Assembly (NCBI GenBank): GCA_018713435.1
Contig: DVOS01000036.1
Location: 40,042-104,041, forward strand
Length of the DNA stretch: 64,000 nucleotides
Reading direction: 5' to 3'
Source of the DNA: Candidatus Merdiplasma excrementigallinarum
GTDB lineage: Bacteria > Bacillota > Clostridia > Lachnospirales > Lachnospiraceae
This document shows, one piece after another, positions 34,362-42,589 of the stretch (the stretch's first letter is position 1; every line of letters starts with the position of its first letter). The notes under the pieces are model-generated. The model made no database searches and was not told the DNA's origin. It saw only the letters and a program-made list of their open reading frames with translations. A program made the position numbers and the translations under genes.

Positions 34362-35972
34362 TTATCTCTCCCACTTGTCGCACAGTTTGTTGATTTCCTC
34401 TGTGAACTTCTTCAGGTCTTTGTTGGCACCGCCCTCATTCTTCCGGATCACTCCCATCAGGCGCTGGCCTGCCTCAAGCAGCCGGGCAAAAATACCGGCG
34501 GCTTTGGCGACGGGCGCCCCCGGCCTCTCCTCTTTTTTCACGGGCACAGGCTCCGCCTCTACCAGGTACCTGCCCTGGGCCAGGTCATACACCGACCCGG
34601 AGTAGGGGGCGCTGGCCGCAAGTCCCAGTTCCCGGATCAGCCGGTTTTTAAACAGGTCGCAGACCTGATCTTCGCCGTGGGTCACAAATACCATCTTCGG
34701 CTTCTCTTTCAGGGAAGAGATCCAGCGGATCAGCCCCTGATTGTCCGCGTGGCCGCTGACGCCGGGCATCCGGCAGATCTCCGCCCTCACTTCAATCTCC
34801 TCACCGAACAGCTTTACGTGCTTTGCCCCTTCCAGCAGGCTGCGGCCCAGAGTCCCCACTGCCTGGAAGCCCACAAACAGCACGGTGCACTCCGGTCTCC
34901 ACAGGTTATGCTTCAGATGATGCTTGATCCGGCCTGCGTCGCACATACCGCTGGCGGATATGATCACCTTGCATTTGGGATCGAAGTTGATATTTTTTGA
35001 GTCCTCGCTGGTCACAGAGGTTTTCAGCCCCGCAAAGCCGATGGGGTTAATGCCCTCCGCCAGCAGCGCCTTCGCCTCCTCGTCAAAATCCTGGTACATT
35101 CTTTTCCTGAAAATCTCCGTGGCCTCAATCGCCAGGGGACTGTCCACCCAGACTTCAAAGCCGTCATGGTTTTTTACCATGCCCTCTTCCTTGATTTTCC
35201 GGATAAAGTACAGCATCTCCTGGGTTCTGCCCACCGCGAAGGAGGGGATCACCAGGTTGCCGCCCCGGTCAAAGGTCCGCTGGATCACTTTTGCCAGCTC
35301 CGCCGCATAGTCTCCCGGGTGCTCGTGGCTGCGGTCCCCGTAGGTGGATTCCATCACCACGTAATCCGCCTCCTCCGGGTATACCGGGTCGCAGATCAGG
35401 GGCTGGTTCAGGTTGCCGATATCGCCGGAAAACAGCAGCTTTCTGCTTACGTCCTCCTCCTGAAGCCAGACTTCAATGGACGCGGAGCCCAGCAGATGTC
35501 CGGCGTCTGTAAAGCGCACCCGGATGCCCGGCGCCACAATCTTCTCTTCCCCGTATTCCACGCCCACAAAACAACGGATCGCTCCCTGGGCGTCATTCGT
35601 ATCGTAAAGGGGTTCCACCAGAGGCCGGCCCGCTCTGGCGGCCTTTCTGTTTTTCCACTCCGCCTCAAACATCTGGATGTGAGCGCTGTCCATCAGCATA
35701 ATCTGGCACAGCTGGGCGGTTCCCGGCGTAGAAATAATCTGTCCCCGGAAGCCCTGCTTGTAGAGCAGCGGCAGTTTGCCGGAATGGTCCATGTGGGCGT
35801 GGGTGAGCAGCACCATGTCAATCTCTGCCGCGTTCACCGGAAGCGACACGTTTTCAAACAGATCCTGTCCCTGCTCCATGCCGCAGTCAATCAGTATTTT
35901 CTTTCCGCAGGCTTCCAGATAATAACAGCTCCCCGTCACCTCGTGGGTAGCTCCCAAAAAAGTCAGTTTCAT
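34362..35972 (-). CDS. Metallo-beta-lactamase / beta-CASP RNase
   Basis: 536 aa. The N-terminal metallo-beta-lactamase core has THAHMDHSGKLP, FTDAGHLLGSASIEVW and SGDIGNLNQPL with the metal ligands. The beta-CASP insert (about residues 205-390) has motif A-type MESTYGDRSH, VVDSPLAIEATE-like WVDSPLAIEATEIF, and the final SGHADNQGLIRWI with the last His. This is the layout of YSH1/CPSF-like bacterial exonucleases acting on RNA in the cytosol. The C-terminal 70 residues are an additional basic, helical tail not needed for the core. The start at MKLTFLGATHEVTGSCY is typical of the family. Confidence 0.88.
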   Translation of the reverse strand: MKLTFLGATHEVTGSCYYLEACGKKILIDCGMEQGQDLFENVSLPVNAAEIDMVLLTHAHMDHSGKLPLLYKQGFRGQIISTPGTAQLCQIMLMDSAHIQMFEAEWKNRKAARAGRPLVEPLYDTNDAQGAIRCFVGVEYGEEKIVAPGIRVRFTDAGHLLGSASIEVWLQEEDVSRKLLFSGDIGNLNQPLICDPVYPEEADYVVMESTYGDRSHEHPGDYAAELAKVIQRTFDRGGNLVIPSFAVGRTQEMLYFIRKIKEEGMVKNHDGFEVWVDSPLAIEATEIFRKRMYQDFDEEAKALLAEGINPIGFAGLKTSVTSEDSKNINFDPKCKVIISASGMCDAGRIKHHLKHNLWRPECTVLFVGFQAVGTLGRSLLEGAKHVKLFGEEIEVRAEICRMPGVSGHADNQGLIRWISSLKEKPKMVFVTHGEDQVCDLFKNRLIRELGLAASAPYSGSVYDLAQGRYLVEAEPVPVKKEERPGAPVAKAAGIFARLLEAGQRLMGVIRKNEGGANKDLKKFTEEINKLCDKWER

Positions 35973-36040
35973 GCGATACCCCCTGTATTGCCATAGTTTT
36001 TATTATTATATCCCATCCGAAAATTTTTGTATAGTGCGGC

Positions 36041-36068
36041 TTGACTTTTCAGGGGGAAAGGCTAAACT
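36041..36068 (+). promoter_or_regulatory. murG-type gene promoter
   Basis: TTGACT, 16 bases, TAAACT, about 40 bases before the start codon. Confidence 0.55.
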
Positions 36069-36112
36069 TAAGACAGACCTGTTTACTGCAAGTTCCATTT
36101 TCAGGAGGAAAT

Positions 36113-37186
36113 ATGAAAAAAATCGTTTTAACCGGAGGCGGCACCGCCGGCCATGTGACTCCCAACATCGCCCTGATGCCCAAATTAAAGGAACTGGGAT
36201 ACGAGATTTACTACATCGGATCCTACGATGGAATAGAAAAGAAGCTGATTGAGCAGATGGGGATCCCCTATTACGGCATCTCCTCCGGCAAGCTGCGCCG
36301 GTATTTTGACTGGAAAAATTTTACAGACCCCTTCCGGGTCCTGAAGGGCTTTGGAGAAGCCAAAAAGCTGTTAAAAAAGCTGCAGCCTGACGTGGTATTT
36401 TCCAAGGGAGGCTTTGTAACCGTTCCTGTGGTCCAGGCGGCAAAGCGCTGCCATATCCCCACCATCATCCATGAGTCGGATATGACCCCGGGACTGGCCA
36501 ACAAGCTGGCTATCCCGGCCGCCACGAAGGTGTGCTGCAACTTCCCTGAAACCGTGAAATATCTGCCGGAGGGGAAAGCGGCGCTCACCGGCTCTCCCAT
36601 CCGCCAGGAACTTCTCCACGGAAACCGGCTGGCCGCCTTAAATTTCTGCGGCTTTACATCCGGCCGTCCTGTCCTGCTGGTTATCGGGGGCAGCCAGGGT
36701 TCCGTGGCTGTAAACACCGCCATCCGGAATATTCTGCCGGATCTGCTGAAAACCTTCCAGGTCATTCACCTGTGCGGAAAGGGCAACCTGGATACCGGCC
36801 TGGAACATACAGATGGATACGTCCAGTTTGAATATATCCAGAAAGAGCTGGCCGATCTATTCGCCCTGGCGGACGTGGTGGTCTCCCGGGCAGGCGCCAA
36901 CGCCATCTGTGAGCTGCTGGCCCTGCGAAAGCCCAACCTGCTGATTCCCCTGCCGGCTTCCGCCAGCAGAGGAGACCAGCTGCTCAACGCCAGGTCCTTC
37001 CGGCAGCAGGGATTTTCCATGGTCCTGGAGGAGGAATCCATCACCAGTGAAACACTCCTCTCCTCCATCCTGGAACTGTACCGGGACCGGGACGTTTACA
37101 TCCAGGCCATGAAGCAGAGCGGCCAGAGCGATGCCATTGCCATGATCGCGGGACTCATCGAAGAGGCGGCGGAAAACAAAGCATAA
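36113..37186 (+). CDS. murG: MurG-type UDP-GlcNAc transferase (lipid II synthesis)
   Basis: 357 aa from the ATG at 36113, which has AGGAGG six bases upstream. The track start is 24 codons too early. Two GT-B Rossmann halves are visible: the N-terminal GGGTAGHVTPNIAL loop and SKGGFVTVPVV, and the C-terminal VIGGSQGSVAVN with VVSRAGANAICELLAL. It should add GlcNAc to undecaprenyl-PP-MurNAc-pentapeptide on the inner membrane face. It stands alone, away from division and cell-wall genes. Many Lachnospiraceae carry such a solitary murG, so a second copy elsewhere cannot be excluded. Confidence 0.9.
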   Translation: MKKIVLTGGGTAGHVTPNIALMPKLKELGYEIYYIGSYDGIEKKLIEQMGIPYYGISSGKLRRYFDWKNFTDPFRVLKGFGEAKKLLKKLQPDVVFSKGGFVTVPVVQAAKRCHIPTIIHESDMTPGLANKLAIPAATKVCCNFPETVKYLPEGKAALTGSPIRQELLHGNRLAALNFCGFTSGRPVLLVIGGSQGSVAVNTAIRNILPDLLKTFQVIHLCGKGNLDTGLEHTDGYVQFEYIQKELADLFALADVVVSRAGANAICELLALRKPNLLIPLPASASRGDQLLNARSFRQQGFSMVLEEESITSETLLSSILELYRDRDVYIQAMKQSGQSDAIAMIAGLIEEAAENKA

Positions 37187-37196
37187 AAAAAAGGAC

Positions 37197-37299
37197 GCTG
37201 CAAAAAGATTTCATTGCTTCCGGTACATCCGGTGTTCACTTTGTCCTATCGACATCTGTCCACCTGGATGTACCGGAAGCATATGTACTTTTTTGCAGC
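37197..37299 (-). terminator. Large nested palindrome, probable terminator of the pilus/HAD transcript
   Basis: Outer arms GCTGCAAAAAG / CTTTTTTGCAGC enclose inner arms GCTTCCGGTACATCC / GGATGTACCGGAAGC, extended by GGTG/CACC. A 26-base loop lies in the middle. On the minus strand it is followed by GTCCTTTTTTTT, a strong termination signal for genes ending at 37334. The 103-base length is unusual for a simple terminator. Confidence 0.7.
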
Positions 37300-37333
37300 T
37301 TTCCTTCACATTTATGGCCGAAAGACTTCTTTG

Positions 37334-38134
37334 TCATATTATGGAAAGTTCCTTTAACAGCCTGTATATCCCGTCATGGTCATGATCGGCTGTTACATAT
37401 TCCGCTTTCTGCCGGATCTCCTCCGGCGCGTTCCCCATAGCGGCTCCCCGGCAGAGCTGCAGCATCTCCAGGTCATTGTAATTGTCCCCAAAAGCCAGGG
37501 TTTCCCGGGGGCTGATTCCCCAAAAGCGGCACAGCCATTCCACGGCCCGGGCCTTATGGATGCCTCCCGCCATAATCTCAATCAGAATGGGGGAGGACTT
37601 TGCAATCGAATGCCCCGGGAAGCGCTCCGTCAGTTTTTCTTCGATCTCCAGCGTTTTTTCCGGGTCACAGATGCACATCAGTTTGTAGATCCGGTCTCCC
37701 TCCGGCAGAGACGAAATGCTTCCTTCCCTGGCGCAGATCCCTACGATCTCTTCTTCCTTTCTGATTCGGGGATCTTTTCTGTCCTTTACGATCCACTGAT
37801 CCAGTGAATAGGCGCACCAGGCAAGAGGCAGCTGCTGCTCCTCCGCCCAGCGGATGATTTCCCCGGCCTCCTGCTGTTCCATTCCCTGCTCCCAGAGGAC
37901 CTGTCTGTTTTCATCCAGGATCAGCCCGCCGCTGCAGGCAATAAACGGGCAGCGCAGTCCGTACTGCTCCAGTATGGGATAAATCTCCCCGGGACTTCTG
38001 GCGGATACAAGGGCGAACGGGATCCCCTGCTCGTTCAGGCGCTCTATGGCCTCTATGGTCCGGGGCAGCACTTTATGATCTGAATCAAGAAACGTCCCGT
38101 CAATATCACTGAAAACCCCGCCGCATCGTTTCAT
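37334..38134 (-). CDS. HAD-superfamily (Cof-type) phosphatase
   Basis: 266 aa from the ATG at 38134, which has GGAGGG five bases upstream. Motif I is FSDIDGTFLDSD, motif II ALVSARSPGEI, and motif IV FGDNYNDLEML with the Mg-binding acidic residues. The central C2 cap is of the Cof type. These enzymes dephosphorylate sugar phosphates, FMN or similar small molecules; the substrate cannot be assigned. It lies 13 bases after the HIT gene in the same direction. Confidence 0.88.
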   Translation of the reverse strand: MKRCGGVFSDIDGTFLDSDHKVLPRTIEAIERLNEQGIPFALVSARSPGEIYPILEQYGLRCPFIACSGGLILDENRQVLWEQGMEQQEAGEIIRWAEEQQLPLAWCAYSLDQWIVKDRKDPRIRKEEEIVGICAREGSISSLPEGDRIYKLMCICDPEKTLEIEEKLTERFPGHSIAKSSPILIEIMAGGIHKARAVEWLCRFWGISPRETLAFGDNYNDLEMLQLCRGAAMGNAPEEIRQKAEYVTADHDHDGIYRLLKELSII

Positions 38135-38147
38135 TTTGCCCTCCATT

Positions 38148-38561
38148 TTACGGAAACAGTTTCAATACTTCTTCTTTTACCTCATCTGTCAGTTTGCCCG
38201 GCTCCCAGGTCAGCTTCACCTGCTTTTCGTCTCCCTTGAATCGGGGGATCAGATGGATATGGAAATGGAAAACGGTCTGCCCCGCGGCCTCTCCGTTGTT
38301 CTGCACTACATTCAGGCCGTCGCAGTTCAATCCCTTTGCCAGGACGCTTCCCACCTTCTTGGCCACCACCATGGCTTTGGCCGCCAGCTCGTCCGGCAGC
38401 TCGTACAGATTGGCGGCATGTTCCTTGGGCAGAATCAGGGCATGTCCCTTGGATGCCGGCCCCAGATCCAGTATCACCCGGAAGTCCTCGTCCTCGTAAA
38501 GAGTGGCGGAAGGGATCTCCCCGTTTGCAATTTTACAGAAAATACAGTTATCGTCTCTCAT
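38148..38561 (-). CDS. HIT-family nucleotide hydrolase/transferase
   Basis: 137 aa, the usual length. The N-terminal CIFCKIANGEIPSA with a C-x-x-C pair is typical of bacterial Hint-type proteins. The histidine triad is VFHFHIHLIPRF near residue 100, and ALILPKEH precedes it. It is a cytosolic purine-nucleoside phosphoramidate hydrolase by family. It is the probable first gene of a pair with the HAD phosphatase. Confidence 0.92.
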   Translation of the reverse strand: MRDDNCIFCKIANGEIPSATLYEDEDFRVILDLGPASKGHALILPKEHAANLYELPDELAAKAMVVAKKVGSVLAKGLNCDGLNVVQNNGEAAGQTVFHFHIHLIPRFKGDEKQVKLTWEPGKLTDEVKEEVLKLFP

Positions 38562-38647
38562 CTTATCTGGCCTCCTGTCTGTTTGCCCGCCCGACGCGGC
38601 TCTCCTTCTGCCGCGTCCGAAACCGGGAGTATTCGCCTATCATTATA

Positions 38648-39274
38648 TCACAGTTCCCAGGCCTCGGGTCCTGGATTTCTTCTTTTTTTGCGGTACAGCA
38701 GCACTGCCAGAAGGAAGCCTGCCGCCAGCCCGCCGATGTGCGCCGCGTTATCCGTTCCCGTATCGGCAAAGCCCTGCAGAACCATAAGAACCAGCATCAT
38801 CCCCATCCGGCCTGCCGTCCCGCTCCCCACCTGGCCTCTGCCCCGAAGCACCACATAGAAAAGGGCGCCCATCACTCCGAAAATCGCCCCGGAAGCCCCC
38901 GCTGATACCGCGAAGCTGCCGCTCCTTAGTTCCAGTCCCATGGAAAGCAGGTTGCCTGCCAATCCGGCCCCCAGATAAATCACCGCGTATCGGACAGAGC
39001 CTACGATCTCTTCCAGATAATTGCCCATGAGCAGCAGACAGAGCATATTGTAGGCGATATGGTAAATGCCGAAATGGAGAAACATCCCCGTAAACAGCCG
39101 GTAATATTCTCCTTCCAGGATAGCCGGCGTATAACAGGCTCCGTGCCGGAGCATAAAATATCCGTCCTCCGTGTCTCCCATGGCGGAGAGCACCAGAAAG
39201 ACAAGAATGTTGGCCGCCGCAAGAAGCAGATTCACTTTGTTTTTTGATCTGAAAAAATTTTCTAAGCCGTTCAT
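38648..39274 (-). CDS. Rhomboid-family intramembrane serine protease
   Basis: 208 aa with six predicted membrane helices. The catalytic Ser is in SAGASGAIFGVMGA and the catalytic His in NAAHIGGLAAGFLL. The conserved HFGIYHIAYNM segment in TM2 is present. It cleaves membrane proteins within their transmembrane segments. It starts 45 bases after the last Tad-locus gene (FHA protein) on the same strand with no terminator between, so it may be transcribed with the pilus genes. Whether it processes pilus components is only a suggestion. Confidence 0.9.
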   Translation of the reverse strand: MNGLENFFRSKNKVNLLLAAANILVFLVLSAMGDTEDGYFMLRHGACYTPAILEGEYYRLFTGMFLHFGIYHIAYNMLCLLLMGNYLEEIVGSVRYAVIYLGAGLAGNLLSMGLELRSGSFAVSAGASGAIFGVMGALFYVVLRGRGQVGSGTAGRMGMMLVLMVLQGFADTGTDNAAHIGGLAAGFLLAVLLYRKKRRNPGPEAWEL

Positions 39275-39319
39275 TCTTTCAGTATAGCCCCCGACGGGGC
39301 AAAAAACAAGCGGCGTTCC

Positions 39320-40735
39320 TTAAAATTCCCTGATTTTCACCCGATAATGGAGGTTTGCAAAGCTGACTCTGTCTCCGCTGCACAGGCGCCGTTTTTCATT
39401 GGGATGAAGCCTCTCGCCGTTTACAAAGGTTCCGTTCATGGAGTTCAGATCCGTCACAAAACCGCACTCTTCTGTCCGTTCCAGCCTGGCATGGACCCGG
39501 CTGACCGCCTCCATCCTCACCCACAGATCTACCTGGTCCCGCTTTTTTCCCAGCAGGGCCGTGCTTCCTTCCACCTCCAGATCCGGATATTTTTCCGGTT
39601 CCTGGCTCACCAGCCGAAGCCGGGCGCGAAAGGCCGGCTCCGTCAGGCACCGGGTCTCACCCTCCGGCTCCCTGTCCGGAAAAACGGCCGGCTTTGAAGC
39701 CGCCGGTTCCTCTTTGCCGGCGTAAATTTCCGCCAGCACCGCCTCCATAAAAGCATCCTCATCTTCCTCTTCCTCATCTTCCGGCCATATTTTTTTCTCT
39801 CTGTCCTTTCTTCCCGCAGCCGCCCGGTAAATCCCCCATATCACAGCCAGACAGAAAAAAGCCAGCCCGCCGGTCTGGGTCAGATCCAGATCCGCCAGAT
39901 ACACGATCCCCATAAAAATTCCGGTGCCTGCGGCTACCGCCAAACCGCACAGCGCCAGACTGGCCGCTTTCTTCTTTTTTTCGCCCGGCTTCCGGTTCTG
40001 CCCCGGCTCTTTTCTTCCCCTCTTTTCCTGCCGTCCCGGTCCTTTTTTCTCTTTCTTCTCTTTCTTTTCCTGCCGTTCCGGAAGCACCCTTCCTTCTTCT
40101 TTTTTAAAATCCCCTTCTGTCCGCCCGGCCTCCTTTTCTTTCACGCTCCTGCCCTCCGGTTCTGTGGAAAACGCGGCGGCCCCTTTCAGCACTTCCCCCA
40201 GGCTGAAATTATCCGCTGAAACCCGGGCAAACAGTTCATACCCCAGGTCCACCGCCCGCCGGTCTCCATGGTCCAGCCTTTTAAGGAGAAATTCCGCCAG
40301 ACGGCGGAAGCCTTCCTGGCCCCGCTCCTCCCCGCCTTCGTTTCCCGGCATGTAGCAAAGCCAGATCTTCCCCGTATTCATGTCTGAGAATACATACTCC
40401 GGGGCAAAAATAAGCGCCTGTCCATCCAGCAGATAAGGACGCATCCGCTCCAGCACCTGGCTGATGCCGTACAGCAGGCTTTCCATAGCGGCGCTCTTCA
40501 TGGTGCGGGTCTCATACAGATGGGTCAGGGGCTGCTTTGAGGTAATCTCATAGTACAGATAAATTTTTCCGTCCATTTTTCTTACGCTCAGGGGAAGAAG
40601 CCCCTCGATCTGATTTTTCTCCAGCATCCGCACGGTATACTCTTCCCCGGTTATTCCCGGCGTCTCCGTAATCATATAATTCCGGTTCAGATCTCTCTGA
40701 TAACTTACTTCCAAGATTTCACCCCTTTGCAGCAT
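39320..40735 (-). CDS. FHA-domain protein of the Tad pilus locus (DUF6382-like N-terminus)
   Basis: 471 aa. The N-terminal 180 residues are a globular domain (YQRDLNRNYMITE, LLPLSVRKMDGKIYLYYEIT) like DUF6382. A long charged Lys/Glu/Arg-rich linker follows (about 195-255). Two closely spaced membrane segments come next (LALCGLAVAAGTGIFMGIVY and the following stretch). The C-terminal FHA domain (about 385-470) has MEAVSRVHARLE and DLNSMNGTFVNGERL. The FHA domain binds phosphothreonine peptides, so the pilus machinery may be under Ser/Thr kinase control. The start overlaps the TadE-like stop by 17 bases, indicating coupling. Confidence 0.82.
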   Translation of the reverse strand: MLQRGEILEVSYQRDLNRNYMITETPGITGEEYTVRMLEKNQIEGLLPLSVRKMDGKIYLYYEITSKQPLTHLYETRTMKSAAMESLLYGISQVLERMRPYLLDGQALIFAPEYVFSDMNTGKIWLCYMPGNEGGEERGQEGFRRLAEFLLKRLDHGDRRAVDLGYELFARVSADNFSLGEVLKGAAAFSTEPEGRSVKEKEAGRTEGDFKKEEGRVLPERQEKKEKKEKKGPGRQEKRGRKEPGQNRKPGEKKKKAASLALCGLAVAAGTGIFMGIVYLADLDLTQTGGLAFFCLAVIWGIYRAAAGRKDREKKIWPEDEEEEDEDAFMEAVLAEIYAGKEEPAASKPAVFPDREPEGETRCLTEPAFRARLRLVSQEPEKYPDLEVEGSTALLGKKRDQVDLWVRMEAVSRVHARLERTEECGFVTDLNSMNGTFVNGERLHPNEKRRLCSGDRVSFANLHYRVKIREF

Positions 40736-41162
40736 CCAGCATAGCCCGCAGTCCCCTGACTTTCCGTATTGTCCCGGCAGGATCCTGCAGCTTTCTGGTC
40801 CAGCTTTTTTCTATCCGGCCCAGGTCCTCTCCCAGCAGCCGCCCAACCAGGCCCGGCACATAGAAGTTTCCGCTGCAGGATACTTTCACTTCCGACTCTG
40901 AAACAGCCAGGGTCATGCTGCTGTCCCTGGTTCCGAGAAGCCGTCCCTGCAGCAGTTTTTTTCGTTTCTGTTCCATAAGCGCCTCCCTGTCAGGCTCCGT
41001 CCGAAGCGTACTTCCCACCGCCGCCAGTTCGCAGGCGGCCCCCTGCATCACAGCACAGTCATGCAGATAGAAGCTGCCGTACAGCAGCGCGGTCAGCACC
41101 GGAATAATAAGAGTCATCAGCAGGGCCGCCTCCACCGTAAAACTTCCTTTTTCTTCCGCCAC
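40719..41162 (-). CDS. TadE-like pseudopilin
   Basis: 147 aa from the GTG at 41162 (GTG GCG GAA GAA), which has GGGAGG eight bases upstream. The track start at 41195 lies before this ribosome site. The N-terminus EEKGSFTVEAALLMTLIIPV has the type IV-like cleavage context (G before the hydrophobic helix and E at +5). The remainder is an extracellular domain of about 115 residues. TadE-type minor pilins are processed by the prepilin peptidase encoded just upstream. Confidence 0.8.
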   Translation of the reverse strand: MAEEKGSFTVEAALLMTLIIPVLTALLYGSFYLHDCAVMQGAACELAAVGSTLRTEPDREALMEQKRKKLLQGRLLGTRDSSMTLAVSESEVKVSCSGNFYVPGLVGRLLGEDLGRIEKSWTRKLQDPAGTIRKVRGLRAMLDAAKG

Positions 41163-41178
41163 CGGCCATTCCTCCCTT

Positions 41179-41637
41179 CTAGTTTCCGAATCCACTCTGT
41201 CTGAGAACCCCGGCCATCACACAGATCTGCGCGGCAAACAGAAACGGCACAAAAGGAATCGCGTCCTTTCTTCCCGCCTTCTTAAACAGGAGCAGAATGG
41301 CAGACCAGACCGCCGCCAGGCATACTGCCAGGGCAAAAACGCAGAAGGTCTGCGCAAATCCCACCGCCGCGCCGCAGGCCGCTACCGTCAGCCCGTCTCC
41401 GTACCCGATGGCCTCCCCGGTCAGTCTGGCCGCCGCCAGCAGTCCCAGCCCCACCAGGATCCCCCCAAAGAGGCTGATCCAGTCCGCGTCCCTTAAAAGG
41501 ATGTGGAACAGAAGCATCCCGGCGGCAAAAATCAGCGGAACCGGCCTTCGAATCCTTTTGCTTTTAAAATCCGCTGCCCCGCAGATACCCAGAAATACTG
41601 CCGTCAGTATCTGGGCCCAGATTCTGCCTTCTTCCAT
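41179..41637 (-). CDS. A24-family prepilin peptidase (second copy)
   Basis: 152 aa, polytopic, the length of short TadV/CpaA-type peptidases without the methylase domain. The two catalytic aspartates are in AADFKSKRIRR (first) and AIGYGDGLTVA (GxGD motif). AGGAGG lies five bases before the ATG. It is encoded between two TadE-like genes, far from the other A24 peptidase at 48748-49251. The two may have divided substrates (Flp1 versus TadE types). Confidence 0.85.
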   Translation of the reverse strand: MEEGRIWAQILTAVFLGICGAADFKSKRIRRPVPLIFAAGMLLFHILLRDADWISLFGGILVGLGLLAAARLTGEAIGYGDGLTVAACGAAVGFAQTFCVFALAVCLAAVWSAILLLFKKAGRKDAIPFVPFLFAAQICVMAGVLRQSGFGN

Positions 41638-41656
41638 ACACCCTCCTTTTCCCTGC

Positions 41657-42574
41657 TTATCCCACGGTCTGCCCGCATCTGGAACAGGCCCTCATGTGGG
41701 AGACGTCCTCCAGATCCACTTCTTTAATCGTTCTCTTCAGACCGCTGCATTCCAGCGTCGAATGGTATTTGTTTCCGTCGCTGGTAATATATACCCGGCT
41801 TCCTGCTTTGTCCCCACATTTTTCGCAGGGATCGTACCCGGCTCCGTATGTATTTCGCAGGCTGTCCACCTGACTTGCGGACACCGGCCGGATGGTCAGC
41901 TTAATATGGCTGCACTGCAGGTCCCGGTGGTAGACCGTTCCGAATTCTGTCACATACACCTTAACGCCTGTCCCGTCCTGCCCGGCGTTTCCCGCCGTAC
42001 CGTCTGATCCGGCCCGGCCGGTCCAGGCCCTTACGCTCCCCCGCTGCAGGAAGAAAACCCCCGGTATTTTCACACCTCTCACCACAGTCTTTACCTGGTA
42101 GGTCATCACCAGATCCACCATCTGCTCCTCCTTCAGGAAAGACGAGAGAAGGAAGTTTACGTTCTTGACATTCTCTGGATTTCCCGCTTTCCCCAGCACC
42201 TGGCTCTGGGCATAGACCGCGGAAAGTCCGGCAGCCAGAACGCCGGGGCCCTCTTCATCGTCAGCCGCGTACGCCGCTGCCGCCAGCTCCTGGGCGGTCT
42301 CGCACAGGGCGCTTCCAAATTTCCCCGCCGTCTCCATCACCTGGATAAACTGCATACAGGCGGCCATGCACAGCACGAAAACAGGAAGAACCACAGCGGC
42401 CTCTACGGTAAGGGCCGCTTTAAGCGGAGCAAGAAAGAATGCTCTTCTTCTGCCCGGAATCGCCTTTTTTATTTTGGGAGAGAGAGTTTCCTTTCTTAGA
42501 AAAGCTGTGTTCGAACCTTTTCGAACCGTACTTTGACAGGATATAGAGATATGCATTCGGCATCCAAAGAGCAT
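41657..42574 (-). CDS. TadE-like protein with duplicated cysteine-rich C-terminal module
   Basis: 305 aa. After a basic leader, LKAALTVEAAVVLPVFVLCM is a TadE-type processing site and helix. Residues about 205-305 contain two copies of an unusual module. Copy one is VYVTEFGTVYHRDLQCSHIK then CEKCG. Copy two is VYITSDGNKYHSTLECSGLK then CSRCG. Each has one His and three Cys positioned like a small zinc site. Similar YHxxxxCxxLK...CxxCG modules occur in other Clostridia surface proteins. The protein would be an exported pilus-associated subunit. The start at 42574 is chosen on weak evidence; MHISISC at 42556 is the alternative. Confidence 0.75.
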   Translation of the reverse strand: MLFGCRMHISISCQSTVRKGSNTAFLRKETLSPKIKKAIPGRRRAFFLAPLKAALTVEAAVVLPVFVLCMAACMQFIQVMETAGKFGSALCETAQELAAAAYAADDEEGPGVLAAGLSAVYAQSQVLGKAGNPENVKNVNFLLSSFLKEEQMVDLVMTYQVKTVVRGVKIPGVFFLQRGSVRAWTGRAGSDGTAGNAGQDGTGVKVYVTEFGTVYHRDLQCSHIKLTIRPVSASQVDSLRNTYGAGYDPCEKCGDKAGSRVYITSDGNKYHSTLECSGLKRTIKEVDLEDVSHMRACSRCGQTVG

Positions 42575-42589
42575 TCTTTCTCACCCCGC

